Positions 12,789 to 23,233 of a DNA stretch of 64,000 bases are shown one piece after another. Source of the DNA: Chromera velia (lineage: Eukaryota > Sar > Chromeraceae); NCBI GenBank assembly GCA_018398765.1, contig JAHBMJ010005745.1:172269-236268 (forward strand). Direction: 5' to 3'. A program made the translations under genes and the position numbers. The stretch's first letter is position 1; every line of letters starts with the position of its first letter. The notes under the pieces were generated by a model. The model did no database searches. It had not been told where the DNA came from and saw only the letters and a list, made by a program, of their open reading frames with translations.

Positions 12789-13230
12789 TTACACTGTGCT
12801 GTTAGGAGTAACCAATTTAGTTTGGTTACCCAGACGGCTGTTAGGCTGCTTGGTAACCATTTTCATGGTTATGGTAATCATGCAGAGTCACATGAATTAC
12901 CGTTGTTTTGGTAACCAAAACAATAGTAAACGTTCTTTTAAGTTAGACAAACTGGTGGATAAATCGAGTAACAAAGATGGATTTATTAAGTGATAAGTGA
13001 TTAGTGGTGCCCTAGAGCACTGTCGCCGTTTTGTCTTATAGAGGTCGCCCCCGCAAATGGCAGGGGGGTATACCTCATCGTTGAGGCTCAGACCACACCC
13101 CGTAGCCCACCTGGTTTCCCAGGCCGCTAACAAACAACAATCTGTCTGCGCTTTGCATGCTTTGGTCTATGGGCTGCTTAGAAGGGACTGCTCTAAAAAT
13201 CGATCCAATGCCACAAGACGAAAGGACACT

Positions 13231-14052
13231 TTAGCTTTGTACACGCCCTCTCTCCATTCTTCTCTCAGCGATTTCTCTTTCTCCCTCCCTCAGCTGTCTT
13301 TCTGCTTCCATTGCTTCCAGGATGGTCTTGTATTCTTTTTTTCTTCTTTCTGTTCTTCCCTTTCTTTTTATGATCACTCCGTGTCTCTGTGCCAGCACTG
13401 TTTCATCTAACGTGCTTCCAGATACGTACCTTCCAGGGCTTTCCTTGAACACTCTTCTTCTGAATGCCGCCTTCCCCAGAAACTCATCCACCGCACTATG
13501 CCCTTCGTTCATCAAGAATTTGAACAGAGCCTCAGTGTGCAGTCTTCCTCTTTGTCCTTCTCTTTTCTCTCTGCAAACTTCTCTAAGATTTGCTCTCTTT
13601 TCTCTTCCCTCGTTCCAGTCTGCTTCTGATGTTCTATACATGTGCGTTCTTTCTCTATCATAAATCGGACACTCAGTCAGTATATAGATCTCGTCCTCCA
13701 ACACCTTTGTTTCCATCCATTCTTTGCAAAAAGGGCAGAGTCTCTCCTCCAACGGCACTCTCTGCCCTCCTCTTTCTAGCACTTTTCCCTTTGTTCCCGC
13801 TAACGTCCTGTCTTCTACTCTGCAGGCTGCTCTCCTTCTGTGTTCTCCTCTTGGTGCTACCCTTCCATAAGAAAAGGGCACCCGTCCCAGTTTTTTTTTC
13901 TCTATTTTTATTTTCTCTCTTAGTCTTTCTTCTGACACCTTTTCAAACAAAATGAGCTGTAATCTGTTTCCGTTTGCTTTTGTTCGGTGTAATATGTGTG
14001 CCATATAGACTTTTCTTCCTTTTTCTCTCTTTCTTCTATCTCTCTTTCTCAC
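13231..14052 (-). pseudogene. LINE ORF2 C-terminal part with cysteine motif
   Basis: This 273-codon open frame is the C-terminal region of the LINE polyprotein: a charged helix-rich segment, then CPFC…TECPIY, the zinc-knuckle-like motif usual at the end of LINE ORF2 proteins, then a basic tail. It matches the frame at 56667 in the other copy over nearly its whole length. It is part of a dead element, so no function is expected. Confidence 0.8.
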
Positions 14053-14346
14053 CCCCCTCTCAATTCTCTACCTAAAGATTTCTTTCTTCCTCTCTTTTAT
14101 TTCTTTATCTGTCTTACTTATAATCTATCTTTCCATCCTATCTACTCTTTCATTCACTGCGTATGTCCCTATCTCTCCTAGCTAGCCTACGAGCTTCTCT
14201 TTTGAAAAAGGATGAAGGCCTCTCTCTATAAATAGTGTCTGTGTGCATTTTTTTAAGTGTAAAAAGAAGTGAAAGAGACGCAACTCTGTTCTTCTTCCCC
14301 TCTTCAGTTCATCTTCCACTCCTCCTCTCAAGCAATGAATGATAGC

Positions 14347-15626
14347 CTACCCAATCGCCTCCTTCCTCTTTTTTTTCAGTGCCTTTCTTGCCCATCTGAT
14401 CGTCCTCTCTGCCACTTCAATATCAATTGGAAACATCCCCCCCTCCATCAATGTAATGACACTGTCTGCGCTTTCTGTCTTCCTTAGCCCCAAGACCCAC
14501 CTCACAAAGCATCTTTGTTTTTCATTGAATTCTGCACAGGCCTTGTCTGTGCATGGGTGTATCTCGCATCCATATATCCACACTCCACGCACTGTCTGAT
14601 TAAACAAATAAAAACATTCTGCAGGCGGCACGGCTAGCTCTCTGGCTAACTTTCCTATTAATCCTTGCATGCATCTCTCTGCTTTCACTGCTCTGTCTGC
14701 CATCATTACGTCGAGGTTGCAGTTTGAGGGAAGAACCAGACCAAAAAATGGCTGTGCTTTCTCTTCTTTCAGTACTATGCTGCCTATTCTGATCTCTTCT
14801 GTCTGCCTTTGCTTTCCAAACTTCAGTACTCTCGATTTGTTAGAAAAGAGGAGACGGAGTGGCTCTACGTACTTCTTCAATCCCTCCAGTAGTTCAATTC
14901 TCTGTCTGTTGTATAGAGCAAAGTCGTATCGTCTGAGAAAAAATCTACCGACCTCCTATCCTCTCTGACCGGTACTTTCGGTCTTTCTCCCTCTTCTCCT
15001 ATTCTCTTTCTCCCAGCCGAGCCCCTCCCTTCCTTTCTTACTCTCTCTGACAGGTCGTGTACGTATCTTTTAAAAAAAGTAGACCCACTGAACCCCCTTT
15101 GTTTTGTCCCTATCTGTTCAGGATACCACTTTCCTGTCCCTTTTATTCTTGCTCTTACTTTCTCGAGCGATGCTAGGGCCCATCGGATTAACTCCTCTGA
15201 AACCCCTGCCTCTCTCAATTGCTGCTCAAGCTTGCTATGCCTAACTTTGTCAAAAGCTCGAGTGAAATCAACGAAAGCCACAATTATAGAGAGATGGTGG
15301 GCAATCATAAATAAAAGAAGAAAGATGGTATCGCATGTTCCTGCTTTCTTTCTATATGTAAACTGTTATAGGTTCTGCGTTGCTTCTCTATCTACATTAT
15401 TACCGAGAATCGTATCCCCCTATTTTACATCTGTATATGCAAAGTGCACGTTTCTCCATCCCCCCATCACTGTTTGTGACTTGCCAAGCTTCGCCAATGC
15501 CGTCACCGGTAAATCATTCCATCCCTCTGGCCACCAGGCATAATGAAAAGATGCATTGATCAAATCAGCATATACATTCACCATCACTTGAGATTTTTCA
15601 TGCAACCTAAGTAGACCCGGAAGCAT
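14347..15626 (-). pseudogene. LINE reverse transcriptase remnant
   Basis: Three broken frames together cover the reverse transcriptase from the segment matching the fingers (AWWPEGWNDLPVTALAKLGK) through the palm (FTRAFDKV) to the region after the catalytic box (TTLLYTTDREL). Comparison with the copy at 55000-56200 shows stops at TGG-to-TAG and TGG-to-TAA positions, frameshifts, and a four-residue deletion beside the Asp-Asp pair. Confidence 0.82.
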
Positions 15627-15689
15627 TCTATCCTTTCCAGCAGCCTTCTTAGGATTTCTCAGAAGATTCCCTGCTTTTTTCTCTTATAT

Positions 15690-16150
15690 GTTCTCTTAAG
15701 ATTGTAAAGTTCTCTTATATTCATAAATATATCTACAAATATATATAAGTTAAAGTCAAGTTTATGATATTATGAAAACAACTTATACACAAAACAAGTT
15801 TAAAATAATCTTTTTTATATCGTATACAATACAGTTTTTGTACAGTTTTTAAAGATGCATTTCTCCTATATTAGATCCCGATTTAACACATCTATGGCCA
15901 GATACGGGCCTTGATACGGGCAGATTACCGTAGATATCCGTAGATTACCGCAGTAGCGGTAGTCCTGTCAGACCTTCTCAGTTACCACATTTTGGTTACC
16001 AATTTGATGGTAACTAAAAGCTTTCTCAGAAGGGCCGGTAGTTGCTCCTAACAGCACAGTGTAATAATAGTAGTTGATCAAAAATTTTTGGAGCCAAAGT
16101 TATATTGGTAAGTACATACTTGTGCTAGATACTTCTGTCAGTATATATAT
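15690..16150. other. AT-rich end of the transposon-like element and flank
   Basis: AT-rich sequence between the truncated LINE and the right inverted repeat, with no open frame of note. It includes the GGTTACC-type subterminal motifs near 15990-16020. Confidence 0.5.
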
Positions 16151-16206
16151 GACTGCCAAGAGCCTAGCCAGGAGCTTGACTCCACCGGCTTAGTCATTCA
16201 TTCGCG
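16151..16206 (-). repeat. Dispersed GAAT/hairpin repeat, copy 1
   Basis: In minus orientation it reads GAATGAATGACTAAGCCGG then TGGAGTCAAGCTCCTGGCT and ends TTGGCAGTC. Related copies are at 19063-19124 and 48028-48108. The core GGAGYCAAGCTCC can fold into a short hairpin. Confidence 0.75.
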
Positions 16207-17238
16207 ATCGTTTGTTTGTGAACATACTATTATAAAGATTTGTGAAGTCGATATAAAGCATTCTTTCCAGCATTCTTTTAGGTCTTTATCAATGCATTAC
16301 TATAGATTATAATAGATTACTAAGAAGTCTTAGAGAAATCTGCCTACTTGAAAGATGGAAAGATGAATGGACATACAGACTTCTACTCAGCAATAGATCC
16401 GACCTTGAACATGCCTACGATCACTGGTCATGAAACAAAACACCTACACTGTCCATGTAGTTCATTTGATCCGTCAAGTTCACTCAGTACATCATACATG
16501 GATGCACTGTTACTCTAGGCAGTCTGTCCTTCTCTTCTCTTCGGCACGAACGAACCGGAACCCACCCTCCCACCGCTTTAGACAGTGCTTCTCCAATCCG
16601 TCACCTTAGCTGTAAAGCCGATCGACTGCTTGGGTAGTGAACTCAGTTTACTGGGGAAGGACTATTCCGTACTGGTTTTTCGGGGTGAACGGGGGGGGAA
16701 GATTATCGATGAGGGATCTAATCATATACGCCATAGTGGGGGACCGCTAGATCCCTCGGGTGCACGCCTAATGTTGCGTAAGCAAGCGAAACAGCTATAC
16801 GGCATTAAGCGAAATGCGCCCTATTCATACGGTTTAACGGAGTTACCCTTCGTTAAGACGTGAATCTAGTCGTGTCTACGGGTCCCACAGTCCAAACTAG
16901 GAGCAATCAGGATTTTCGTGAAGAAATTTGAATGGCGTCCGCGGCCCGCGGGCCGCGGTGGCACGCGCGCCAATTAACATTGCTTGACAAATTAACGCTC
17001 GACGTGTATGCAAGAATATTGAGGCGCATCATTGTCGATCCCACGGTTCTTGGAACGCCTTAGACTTTAAGCGCTGGTACGTTTCGGGCGGAAAGCTGGC
17101 ACAGCTAGCAGACGGAGAAGAATGAAAAAGGCTACCTGATTGCTTGCAAAGCCGTTGCAGCACTTCTCCGGCGCTTGTGTTCTGTTCCCGTGCACCCGAA
17201 CCTCGTTTGTTGTATCCCGTCTCCCTGCGTGAGACGGA
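16207..17238. other. Spacer with a 20-bp GC palindrome and a short unassigned frame
   Basis: No recognisable gene. A perfect 20-bp palindrome (CCGCGGCCCG and its complement) lies at 16939-16958, 280 bases before the next start codon. A 92-codon frame at 16585-16863 (+) has ordinary amino acid composition, unlike the low-complexity frames elsewhere, but no start context, splice partner or family could be assigned. Confidence 0.4.
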
Positions 17239-18708
17239 ATGCATTCTTCTTTCATTGCAAGCCGGCATCAACGCCATGTCCCCGTTACCCTTTTGGTACT
17301 CGCCCTGCACATGTACGCTGCAATGTCTTTTTCCATCGGTTCGCAGCACAATCAGTGGAATGCCGTCCGTCTACGGCCCTTGCCCAGTGAAGGGGCGCGA
17401 GGCAGACTGAGTGGGAGACAGAGACGGAGACGTCCATGTGCACTCTCACCTGTATACTCAAAATGTTCTCCTGGATTTCCTTCGAAGATCGGGGTGGGAG
17501 GCAAAGATGGAGAGGCAACAGGATACGAATCGAAAATGGCCCACTCTGCTCTCATTGACAGCCGCAGAGACAGCGTTTGCAAGACGCTGTCCCGCATTGG
17601 TGCGGCATCCGGTGTACCTCTGATCCTAGGGGCACCTTCGAAGAGGGCAGACGCAGTTGAAGAGACCGCAGAGGTTACTCGATTTTTGCCCATCTCAGAC
17701 GAGATGTTCTCACAGAAACTTCTCAACTTGCCCCCCAAAGCTTTCAAGTTTCCGCCCTTCATGGAGGGAGAATGGGAGTGTGTGCTGCGGTTTGAGGGTG
17801 TCGAGCTGCCCGCAGGCACGAGTCTCCAGCAAGTCGGTCGAAAAACGCGCATCCCGGGGTTTCGTCGTTACTCGGTGGCTTGGCTGGCCGATGTTGGCTT
17901 TCCGAACGTGCGGTCCGTTTTGCGTTTTGTAAAAGAGAAGGGGAAGGGGCCCGTGGGGAGGTTTGGCCTGAAGGAAGGGCAGGGAGGCATTCTGGAAGAT
18001 CGGGCCTGCAATCTGAGGGAATTGATGCGAGGGTTCACAGATGGAAAGGCGGACGTGTATGAAGTTTTGTACGAGTCTTCTGAAGACCCGAATCGCTGCC
18101 GTCTTGCTTACAGAGATAACAAAGGGGAAGGGAAGATTCAACTCTTCACCAATCGAAGAGAAATCCTGTGGAAGAAGAAAAAACAGAAGAAGAAAAGTGC
18201 TAACACCGCTGACGCTTCGCCAGACCCTAATTTGTTCATTTCAGGTCAAGGTCAATCTCAATCTAAGTCGGATTCCCTATTTGTATCTGACAATGAGTAT
18301 GAAGGTTTTGAGACTGTAGAGGCCTTCAGGCAGGTTTCCTTTCGACGAGGTCTGAGATCCCCTGAAGAGGAGATCCCCTCCCAAAGTTTTGGGGACTATA
18401 TCATCAGGTGGGATCTCTCTCAGGCCCCTTCAAGGTCAACGTTGGGGGGGCAACCACAAAATTTGATCAGTCGAAGTTCGAACTTCGGTCGAGAGGAGTC
18501 AGGGACGGTTTCACAAGAGGCGGGGGGTGGAGCAATGCAAAAGACAGTAGGGTCGTTGGAAAGACTTGAAGGGTGTTTGCAGTGTGCCTCTTTTATCCTC
18601 CCAACAGACGTGCCCCCCCAGGAGGTTATGCAAACCAACCTGGTGTCTTTGAAACCCTCCATCGTATTCAACTATAAAGTTGAAATGACAAGATTGCAAT
18701 CTCATTAA
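17239..18708 (+). CDS. DUF6816-like plastid-targeted protein, intronless
   Basis: A single exon of 489 codons. Residues ~14-30 form a hydrophobic signal-peptide core (VTLLVLALHMYAA), directly followed by MSFSIG and a basic, Ser-rich stretch. This is the bipartite leader used to reach plastids of red-algal secondary origin, with Phe near the cleavage site. The mature part resembles the DUF6816 family of cyanobacteria and plastids as I remember it: a start like FPPFMEGEWECVLRFEGVEL, then GILEDRACNLRELMRGF, a beta-rich middle, and FETVEAFRQVSFRRG. A Lys-rich, low-complexity insertion and a long C-terminal tail are extra. DUF6816 has no settled biochemical role; thylakoid or plastid location is inferred from the leader. 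An in-frame upstream Met is not obvious, and AATAAA follows the stop by 63 bases. A profile search would confirm the family. Confidence 0.65.
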   Translation: MHSSFIASRHQRHVPVTLLVLALHMYAAMSFSIGSQHNQWNAVRLRPLPSEGARGRLSGRQRRRRPCALSPVYSKCSPGFPSKIGVGGKDGEATGYESKMAHSALIDSRRDSVCKTLSRIGAASGVPLILGAPSKRADAVEETAEVTRFLPISDEMFSQKLLNLPPKAFKFPPFMEGEWECVLRFEGVELPAGTSLQQVGRKTRIPGFRRYSVAWLADVGFPNVRSVLRFVKEKGKGPVGRFGLKEGQGGILEDRACNLRELMRGFTDGKADVYEVLYESSEDPNRCRLAYRDNKGEGKIQLFTNRREILWKKKKQKKKSANTADASPDPNLFISGQGQSQSKSDSLFVSDNEYEGFETVEAFRQVSFRRGLRSPEEEIPSQSFGDYIIRWDLSQAPSRSTLGGQPQNLISRSSNFGREESGTVSQEAGGGAMQKTVGSLERLEGCLQCASFILPTDVPPQEVMQTNLVSLKPSIVFNYKVEMTRLQSH

Positions 18709-18770
18709 GTCCGACAATAAGTCGTGGCAGTTCGTAGTTCACTCCGAGTCATTTGTATCTTTAAAAAATC

Positions 18771-18776
18771 AATAAA
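18771..18776 (+). terminator. Candidate polyadenylation signal AATAAA
   Basis: AATAAA lies 63 bases after the TAA stop of the DUF6816-like gene, in sequence turning AT-rich. Most other genes here lack a clear copy of this hexamer, so its use is only probable. Confidence 0.4.
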
Positions 18777-20520
18777 GATTCTCTAGCTTTATATTTTTTT
18801 CAAGTTGTTCCCATATCTCAGATCATCTCTAGTATCTTTAACATTAATCATCTAGTGATCGTCACTATCGTTAGCATTCGTTGCGGTTCAAATATAAGTT
18901 CTGACGCTACATAGAACGAATAAAACTTGAACGGTGCGGTCTATTAAAGGCTACGTTTAAGGCGGAATTAATTCAACGATCTTTCATCAAATCTAATACC
19001 AAATATTCTTCTTAAATATATTTTTATGTCAAAAAATGAAATTTGTCTAAAAAATCTATATATATGAATGAATGAATGACTACTAGTGTAACCATCGGAG
19101 CCTAGCTCCTGGCAGTCCATGTTCATGTAAGTCTTGTTCAAGATTCTAGCTCTACTTCAAGAGACGGTAGGCTGAAGCAAGACTTCAACGGCGAAGCTGA
19201 TTTGGAATCAAAGGAACAACTTGAAGCGAGAAACAACAAGTTAGAGAGTGTTCAGCGAACTGATTCAAGTGAGTAAAAAGAAATACAAAGCTCTCAAATA
19301 ATTTTCATAACGCTTTCGGGGTCTGCCTTCAAGCCATCCCACAACCATTTCCTCGCCTCTTTCTCTCCCGGGTCTGCTCCCTCCACACCCAAATATTATA
19401 TACCTAAATATAAACAATGAATCCAGCAAACAAATAGCAGGACTCCGACTGCAGGAGCAGTATCAAAAAAAGGGTTTGGAGATAGCAACGCTTAGAGCAC
19501 TGGCAGTATCAGCATACATCAGGAGAGCGAGGGGAATACAGGCGACGGTGAAGATATAGGCCATGTCATTGGTTACATGTAGAGCAGGAGGCGTGGCCGC
19601 AGTACAAGCTCCTGAGGAGGAGGGCAACTGGGCGTGAGAGATTAGTTGATTGACAAAACTGTAGTAAATTTAAGTAGAATTTAAATTTAAAACCTAAAAA
19701 AAAAATTAATATGCCGCATTATATGCATCATCAAACTAATCACTGTGCAGGCATCTTAGCAATGAGTTTTTCTCAAAAGATTTGGAATCACAAATCAATT
19801 TAAAATTAATATTTAAGAGTGACTGACTCGAAGCATTCTTCTTAGTATTCTTCTGTCACTAGATTCTTCATTGATTCTTCAATCTATATTCTAAGCTGCT
19901 AGTCTAAACTACACTTTAAAATAATTCTACAGCAAAAATTTTGGTTTTTCAGTTGATTGATAGTTTGATAAAATTGTTTCTACTACCACCACTACTACTA
20001 CTACTATACTACTACTACACATACACATACTGTACAAGACAGCCTGTTAAGGCTGTATAATCAAAATTAATTAAATATAATCACTTTTCTCATAAGTTGA
20101 TTGATTATGATTAAATATTTTCATTATTGTTATATTTTAAACGTATGATTCTTGGTTGTCTTTAATGCGTGTTTTGAAGACAATTGTCATTAATTACAAA
20201 GCGATTTTGTCTTGAAGTCATAATTATTGGTCTATACTAGTACCTAGTTTCAGTAGCCGAGAAGGTACCTAGTTTCACTGGTACATACTTTTATATTTAT
20301 ATCTTATTTGTGTCTACTCAAACATAGAGTTACTTTATCGAAGCTTCTACATTGCTTTAACTGAGTGTTCCAGCCTTGTTTTCATCATGCACTGAAAACA
20401 AAGTTTTAGGGTCTATCTCCTTTTAGTTATGCACCCAATATATTTAGTGATTATATCTTGATTATGGGAATTTGAAAGTGATCAATTATGAATAAATATA
20501 TTTTTTGATTATAGTATCAT
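18777..20520. other. AT-rich island, no gene seen
   Basis: About 1.7 kb of AT-rich sequence with many stops in all frames. It holds one copy of the dispersed GAAT repeat (19063-19124) and a CTA trinucleotide run near 19985-20015. Confidence 0.65.
19063..19124 (+). repeat. Dispersed GAAT/hairpin repeat, copy 2
   Basis: GAATGAATGAATGACT is followed by a diverged middle and then GGAGCCTAGCTCCTGGCAGT, ending CCATG as in the copy at 48028-48108. The hairpin arms GGAGC and GCTCC are kept although the loop differs. Confidence 0.72.
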
Positions 20521-20530
20521 TATACAGCTT

Positions 20531-20735
20531 TGCACACACACACACACACACACACTAACACATACAGACACAGAGACAGAGAGAGAGAGAGAGAGAGAGA
20601 GGGAGGGAGGGAGGGAGGGAGGGAGGGAGAAAGAGAGAGAGAAAGAGAAAGAGAAAGAGAGAAAGAGCACGAGATAGAGGAGGGGGGAAGGGAGAGGAGT
20701 GGAAGACAGGGACACACACACACACACACACACGC
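20531..20735. repeat. Composite (CA)n(GA)n(GGGA)n microsatellite
   Basis: CACACA, then GAGAGA, GGGA and GAAA runs, then a second short CA run near 20712-20734. It lies between genes. The long frames that cross it on both strands are not genes. Confidence 0.95.
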
Positions 20736-21329
20736 TCAGGGAGAGAAAGAGAGAGACATGTATATAATTAGTATGTCTGCATTTCCATACATACAGAGAG
20801 ACAGACAGACGGGCAGACAAAGAGAGAGAAACCAAATTTTCGGCTTTGATTTCGACAGCAAGCCTTGCCGCGACTGCCAAGGAGAGGCCGTGCGCGTTTC
20901 TGGTAAATGAGGGGAGAGGGAGCGATTCAACAGGCAAATCTAGACGAAAGACGATCCAGTCCAAGAACTGACGAGAATGAATAACAAAACTTAAATGCAC
21001 CCGAACGGGCAGGCGTCTTGACTTATTCAGCTGATCTCTGTTCTTCCAGCCTGCTCGAGGCAGGCTCAGCAAGCAAAACTTTCAAAAGAGGTTCAATGGA
21101 AGTCGAGTCTTGATGAATGTAGTTTGACCAAATCAGTTGAACTTCTTTCAGCCATTCCCAAAGCGTTGCTGTCACTGCTGAAAAATTTTGACTATCACAT
21201 TTTCGTCAATTCACTTCGGCTCCGAATTCATTGGATTAAGGAGGCGAGCAAGGAACGTTGATGTGGGCGGGGAATGAAGGTTGGTTCATCACCATGGAGC
21301 TTGAATCGTCAATTCACGATCTAGGACTG
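20736..21329. other. Spacer, no gene seen
   Basis: No open frame with coding character. It lies 3' of the minus-strand gene that ends at 21330. Confidence 0.45.
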
Positions 21330-22178
21330 TCAGGCGTTGTCAAGAAGGGGGGCCGTGTTCACCGACATGCGCCGACGATACCAAACTGCGGCACCACTCA
21401 CACCCGCAACCACAACAATAACGGCAATCCCGATGAGGAGGCCGGAACCCATGCCCTTCTTTTTCGGCCCCGCAGGGTCACTGCTCGGCCCATTGGCGTC
21501 AGTGCCCTCACTCTTCTGCGTCGCAGGATCTGCAGACGTGTCTTTTGGACCGTCTCTCGCAGGATCTGCGGCTGTATCTGTACTCGTGTCCTTTCCTGCT
21601 GTGTCTTGCTCCTGGGTAGGATCTGTGGGCGTATCTGAATCCTTATCTTTTTCTGTTTCTTCCTTGGGGGGGTCACAAAAGCTGCTTCTCGTCTCCATAG
21701 TGCAAAAGGCCATCATCTGACTCTTATCTTCGAACTTGCACAGCATTGTGGGTCTGACGGTTCCGTCCTCTGCGACATCGATTGTGAAAAAGGTCATGTC
21801 GAATTCGTCGCGAATCTTGATGCAGCGCCAACTGTCCTCATCCTTATCACCCACCCACTCCTGTACAATTGACAACATTTTGCCTTTCTTATACAGATGG
21901 TCAGGCTTCCAGGATGTCTTGAAATCGATATCGGGGTCTGTGGAGACCATCTGGATCTGTGTGGGCAGACCTTTACCTTCGGACATGCCAATTCGGAGGG
22001 CGTTCTCGAAGGGCGTCCATGTTTCAGGGTGTTTGTTGTCAGATACCTTGAATTTCTTGCACCCCGATAGATCAAAGGTCCTCCGACCTTCTCCATCACA
22101 GAAATACTTTTCTTGGGCTTCCGTCAGCACCAGACACGCCACAGCTATCAAAGTGACAAACGAAGCGCTTGTGGTCAT
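21330..22178 (-). CDS. Type I membrane protein with Cys-containing lumenal domain, intronless
   Basis: A 282-residue single-exon protein with clear architecture. Residues 1-21 are a signal peptide (core FVTLIAVACLVLT, likely cut after EA). Residues ~25-165 form a lumenal or extracellular domain with six cysteines (in FCDGEG, SGCKKF, WRCIKI, MLCKF, AFCTM, SFCDP), suggesting three disulfides. Residues ~166-235 are an Asp/Thr/Pro/Lys-rich linker. Residues ~240-265 are one transmembrane helix (LLIGIAVIVVVAGVSGAAVWY), followed by RRR and a short cytosolic tail ending PLLDNA, where the di-leucine could be a sorting signal. It resembles a small secretory-pathway receptor or surface protein. The ectodomain matches no family I recognise. 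Confidence 0.7.
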   Translation of the reverse strand: MTTSASFVTLIAVACLVLTEAQEKYFCDGEGRRTFDLSGCKKFKVSDNKHPETWTPFENALRIGMSEGKGLPTQIQMVSTDPDIDFKTSWKPDHLYKKGKMLSIVQEWVGDKDEDSWRCIKIRDEFDMTFFTIDVAEDGTVRPTMLCKFEDKSQMMAFCTMETRSSFCDPPKEETEKDKDSDTPTDPTQEQDTAGKDTSTDTAADPARDGPKDTSADPATQKSEGTDANGPSSDPAGPKKKGMGSGLLIGIAVIVVVAGVSGAAVWYRRRMSVNTAPLLDNA

Positions 22179-23047
22179 TGGGTAACAGGAGTGTGGCTTA
22201 GACTGTCAGGTGAGTTGACACGAAAACTGAAAGCGCAAATACGCCTCTTCCCTATCTGTGTGCACTTTACGCTGTATTGAAGGTCCAGGCTTCAAGTGTC
22301 TGTGTACATCTCCTGGCCGGCTGCTGCAGCAGTGCACGTTACACGTACTGACGACGCAACGTATAATACCGATCGATGTCTGCATGCACGAAGGTCAGAA
22401 GACCTCAAGAAAAGCCGGTCTGCATGCATGCGTGCATGGAGCCGGTTGCATGCATGGGGACAAACGACGCAAGTACGGCCGCCCGCTGCGCGCAGTCGGG
22501 CCCCGATCCGCGCGGTCCTTCGATCTCGGAAGCGCGCCGCATTCTCTAGCATTTGCTGGGATTAGCTCGGATCTAGATCGATATTTAGATGAGTCACTAC
22601 GCCATACTAAGTGCGTCCGATCGGACATTGCCTACACATACAGGGCGATTTCTGGTAGAACGGCGACAGTGATCGATATAGATCGATATTGATCGACCGT
22701 GCTCTATTAGGGTACCAATAGGTACCAATTAAATCACTATCACTATTAATGATTTTTTTCTTCCACCATTTGAAAACCTGGTCCGTTTCCTCTACAATTT
22801 TAAATAAATTATCTACCATTCTAAGTTTTAATCCTAATAAATTCTCAAATTATCGTACTAAACTGCGTTCTGAGAGACAAACTTTGAAAATTAAGCTTAT
22901 TATTTTATTCAAAAAAAATGTCTATACATTTTTGTATCACTGACAGTTATTTGAATACATCACCAAGTATTGGCAAAGACAAATGAAGAGTGAGTGTTGA
23001 AGAATGATCGCAATCACCAAGGAACCGGCCGAATGAAGTGTGGGTGT
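22179..23047. other. Spacer, no gene seen
   Basis: It includes GATCGAT-rich sequence around 22560-22700 and a short AT-rich part at 22700-22990. No gene could be supported. It holds the upstream side of the type I membrane protein gene and the 3' flank of the MORC-like gene. Confidence 0.45.
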
Positions 23048-23158
23048 CTATTGCTCTTCATCTTCATCTCCCTCATCTTCCTCAATTCCAGACTCGTCTG
23101 CAGCGAAAAGAAAACCACGACACACACAGATACACGCTTACACACGCATGCACACACA

Positions 23159-23233
<75 letters not shown>

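Larger units (their letters stand above)
12983..15676 (-). mobile_element. 5'-truncated LINE (non-LTR retrotransposon) copy
   Basis: On the minus strand this copy keeps the reverse transcriptase (core VDFTRAFDKVRHSKL), the thumb region and the C-terminal cysteine motif (CPFCKEWMETKV…TECPIY). It ends in a 3' tail with the same stem-loops and ATCACT-type repeats as the longer copy at 57430-57583. It is cut off at the 5' side near 15676, just upstream of the RT. It is inactive: in-frame stops replace Trp codons (near 15420 and 15345), and a 12-base deletion removes four residues immediately before the catalytic Asp-Asp (FSDDTT here, FADDTT in the other copy). It sits inside the inverted-repeat element, so it inserted later. 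Confidence 0.88.
12789..16064. mobile_element. DNA-transposon-like element with terminal inverted repeats
   Basis: A 24-bp terminal inverted repeat starting TTACACTGTGCTGTTAGGAG is found at 12789-12812 and, inverted, at 16041-16064 with a single mismatch. Both ends are flanked by TAATAG (12783-12788 and 16065-16070), a candidate 6-bp target duplication. Copies of GGTAAC/GTTACC lie inside both ends. Without the inserted LINE fragment the element is only about 0.6 kb and has no coding capacity, so it looks like a non-autonomous (MITE-like) element. Superfamily not assigned. Confidence 0.7.

Noticed and set aside
20509-21072. 187-codon minus frame and overlapping frames in the CA/GA microsatellite
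   Set aside because: Simple-repeat translation without splice sites or motifs.
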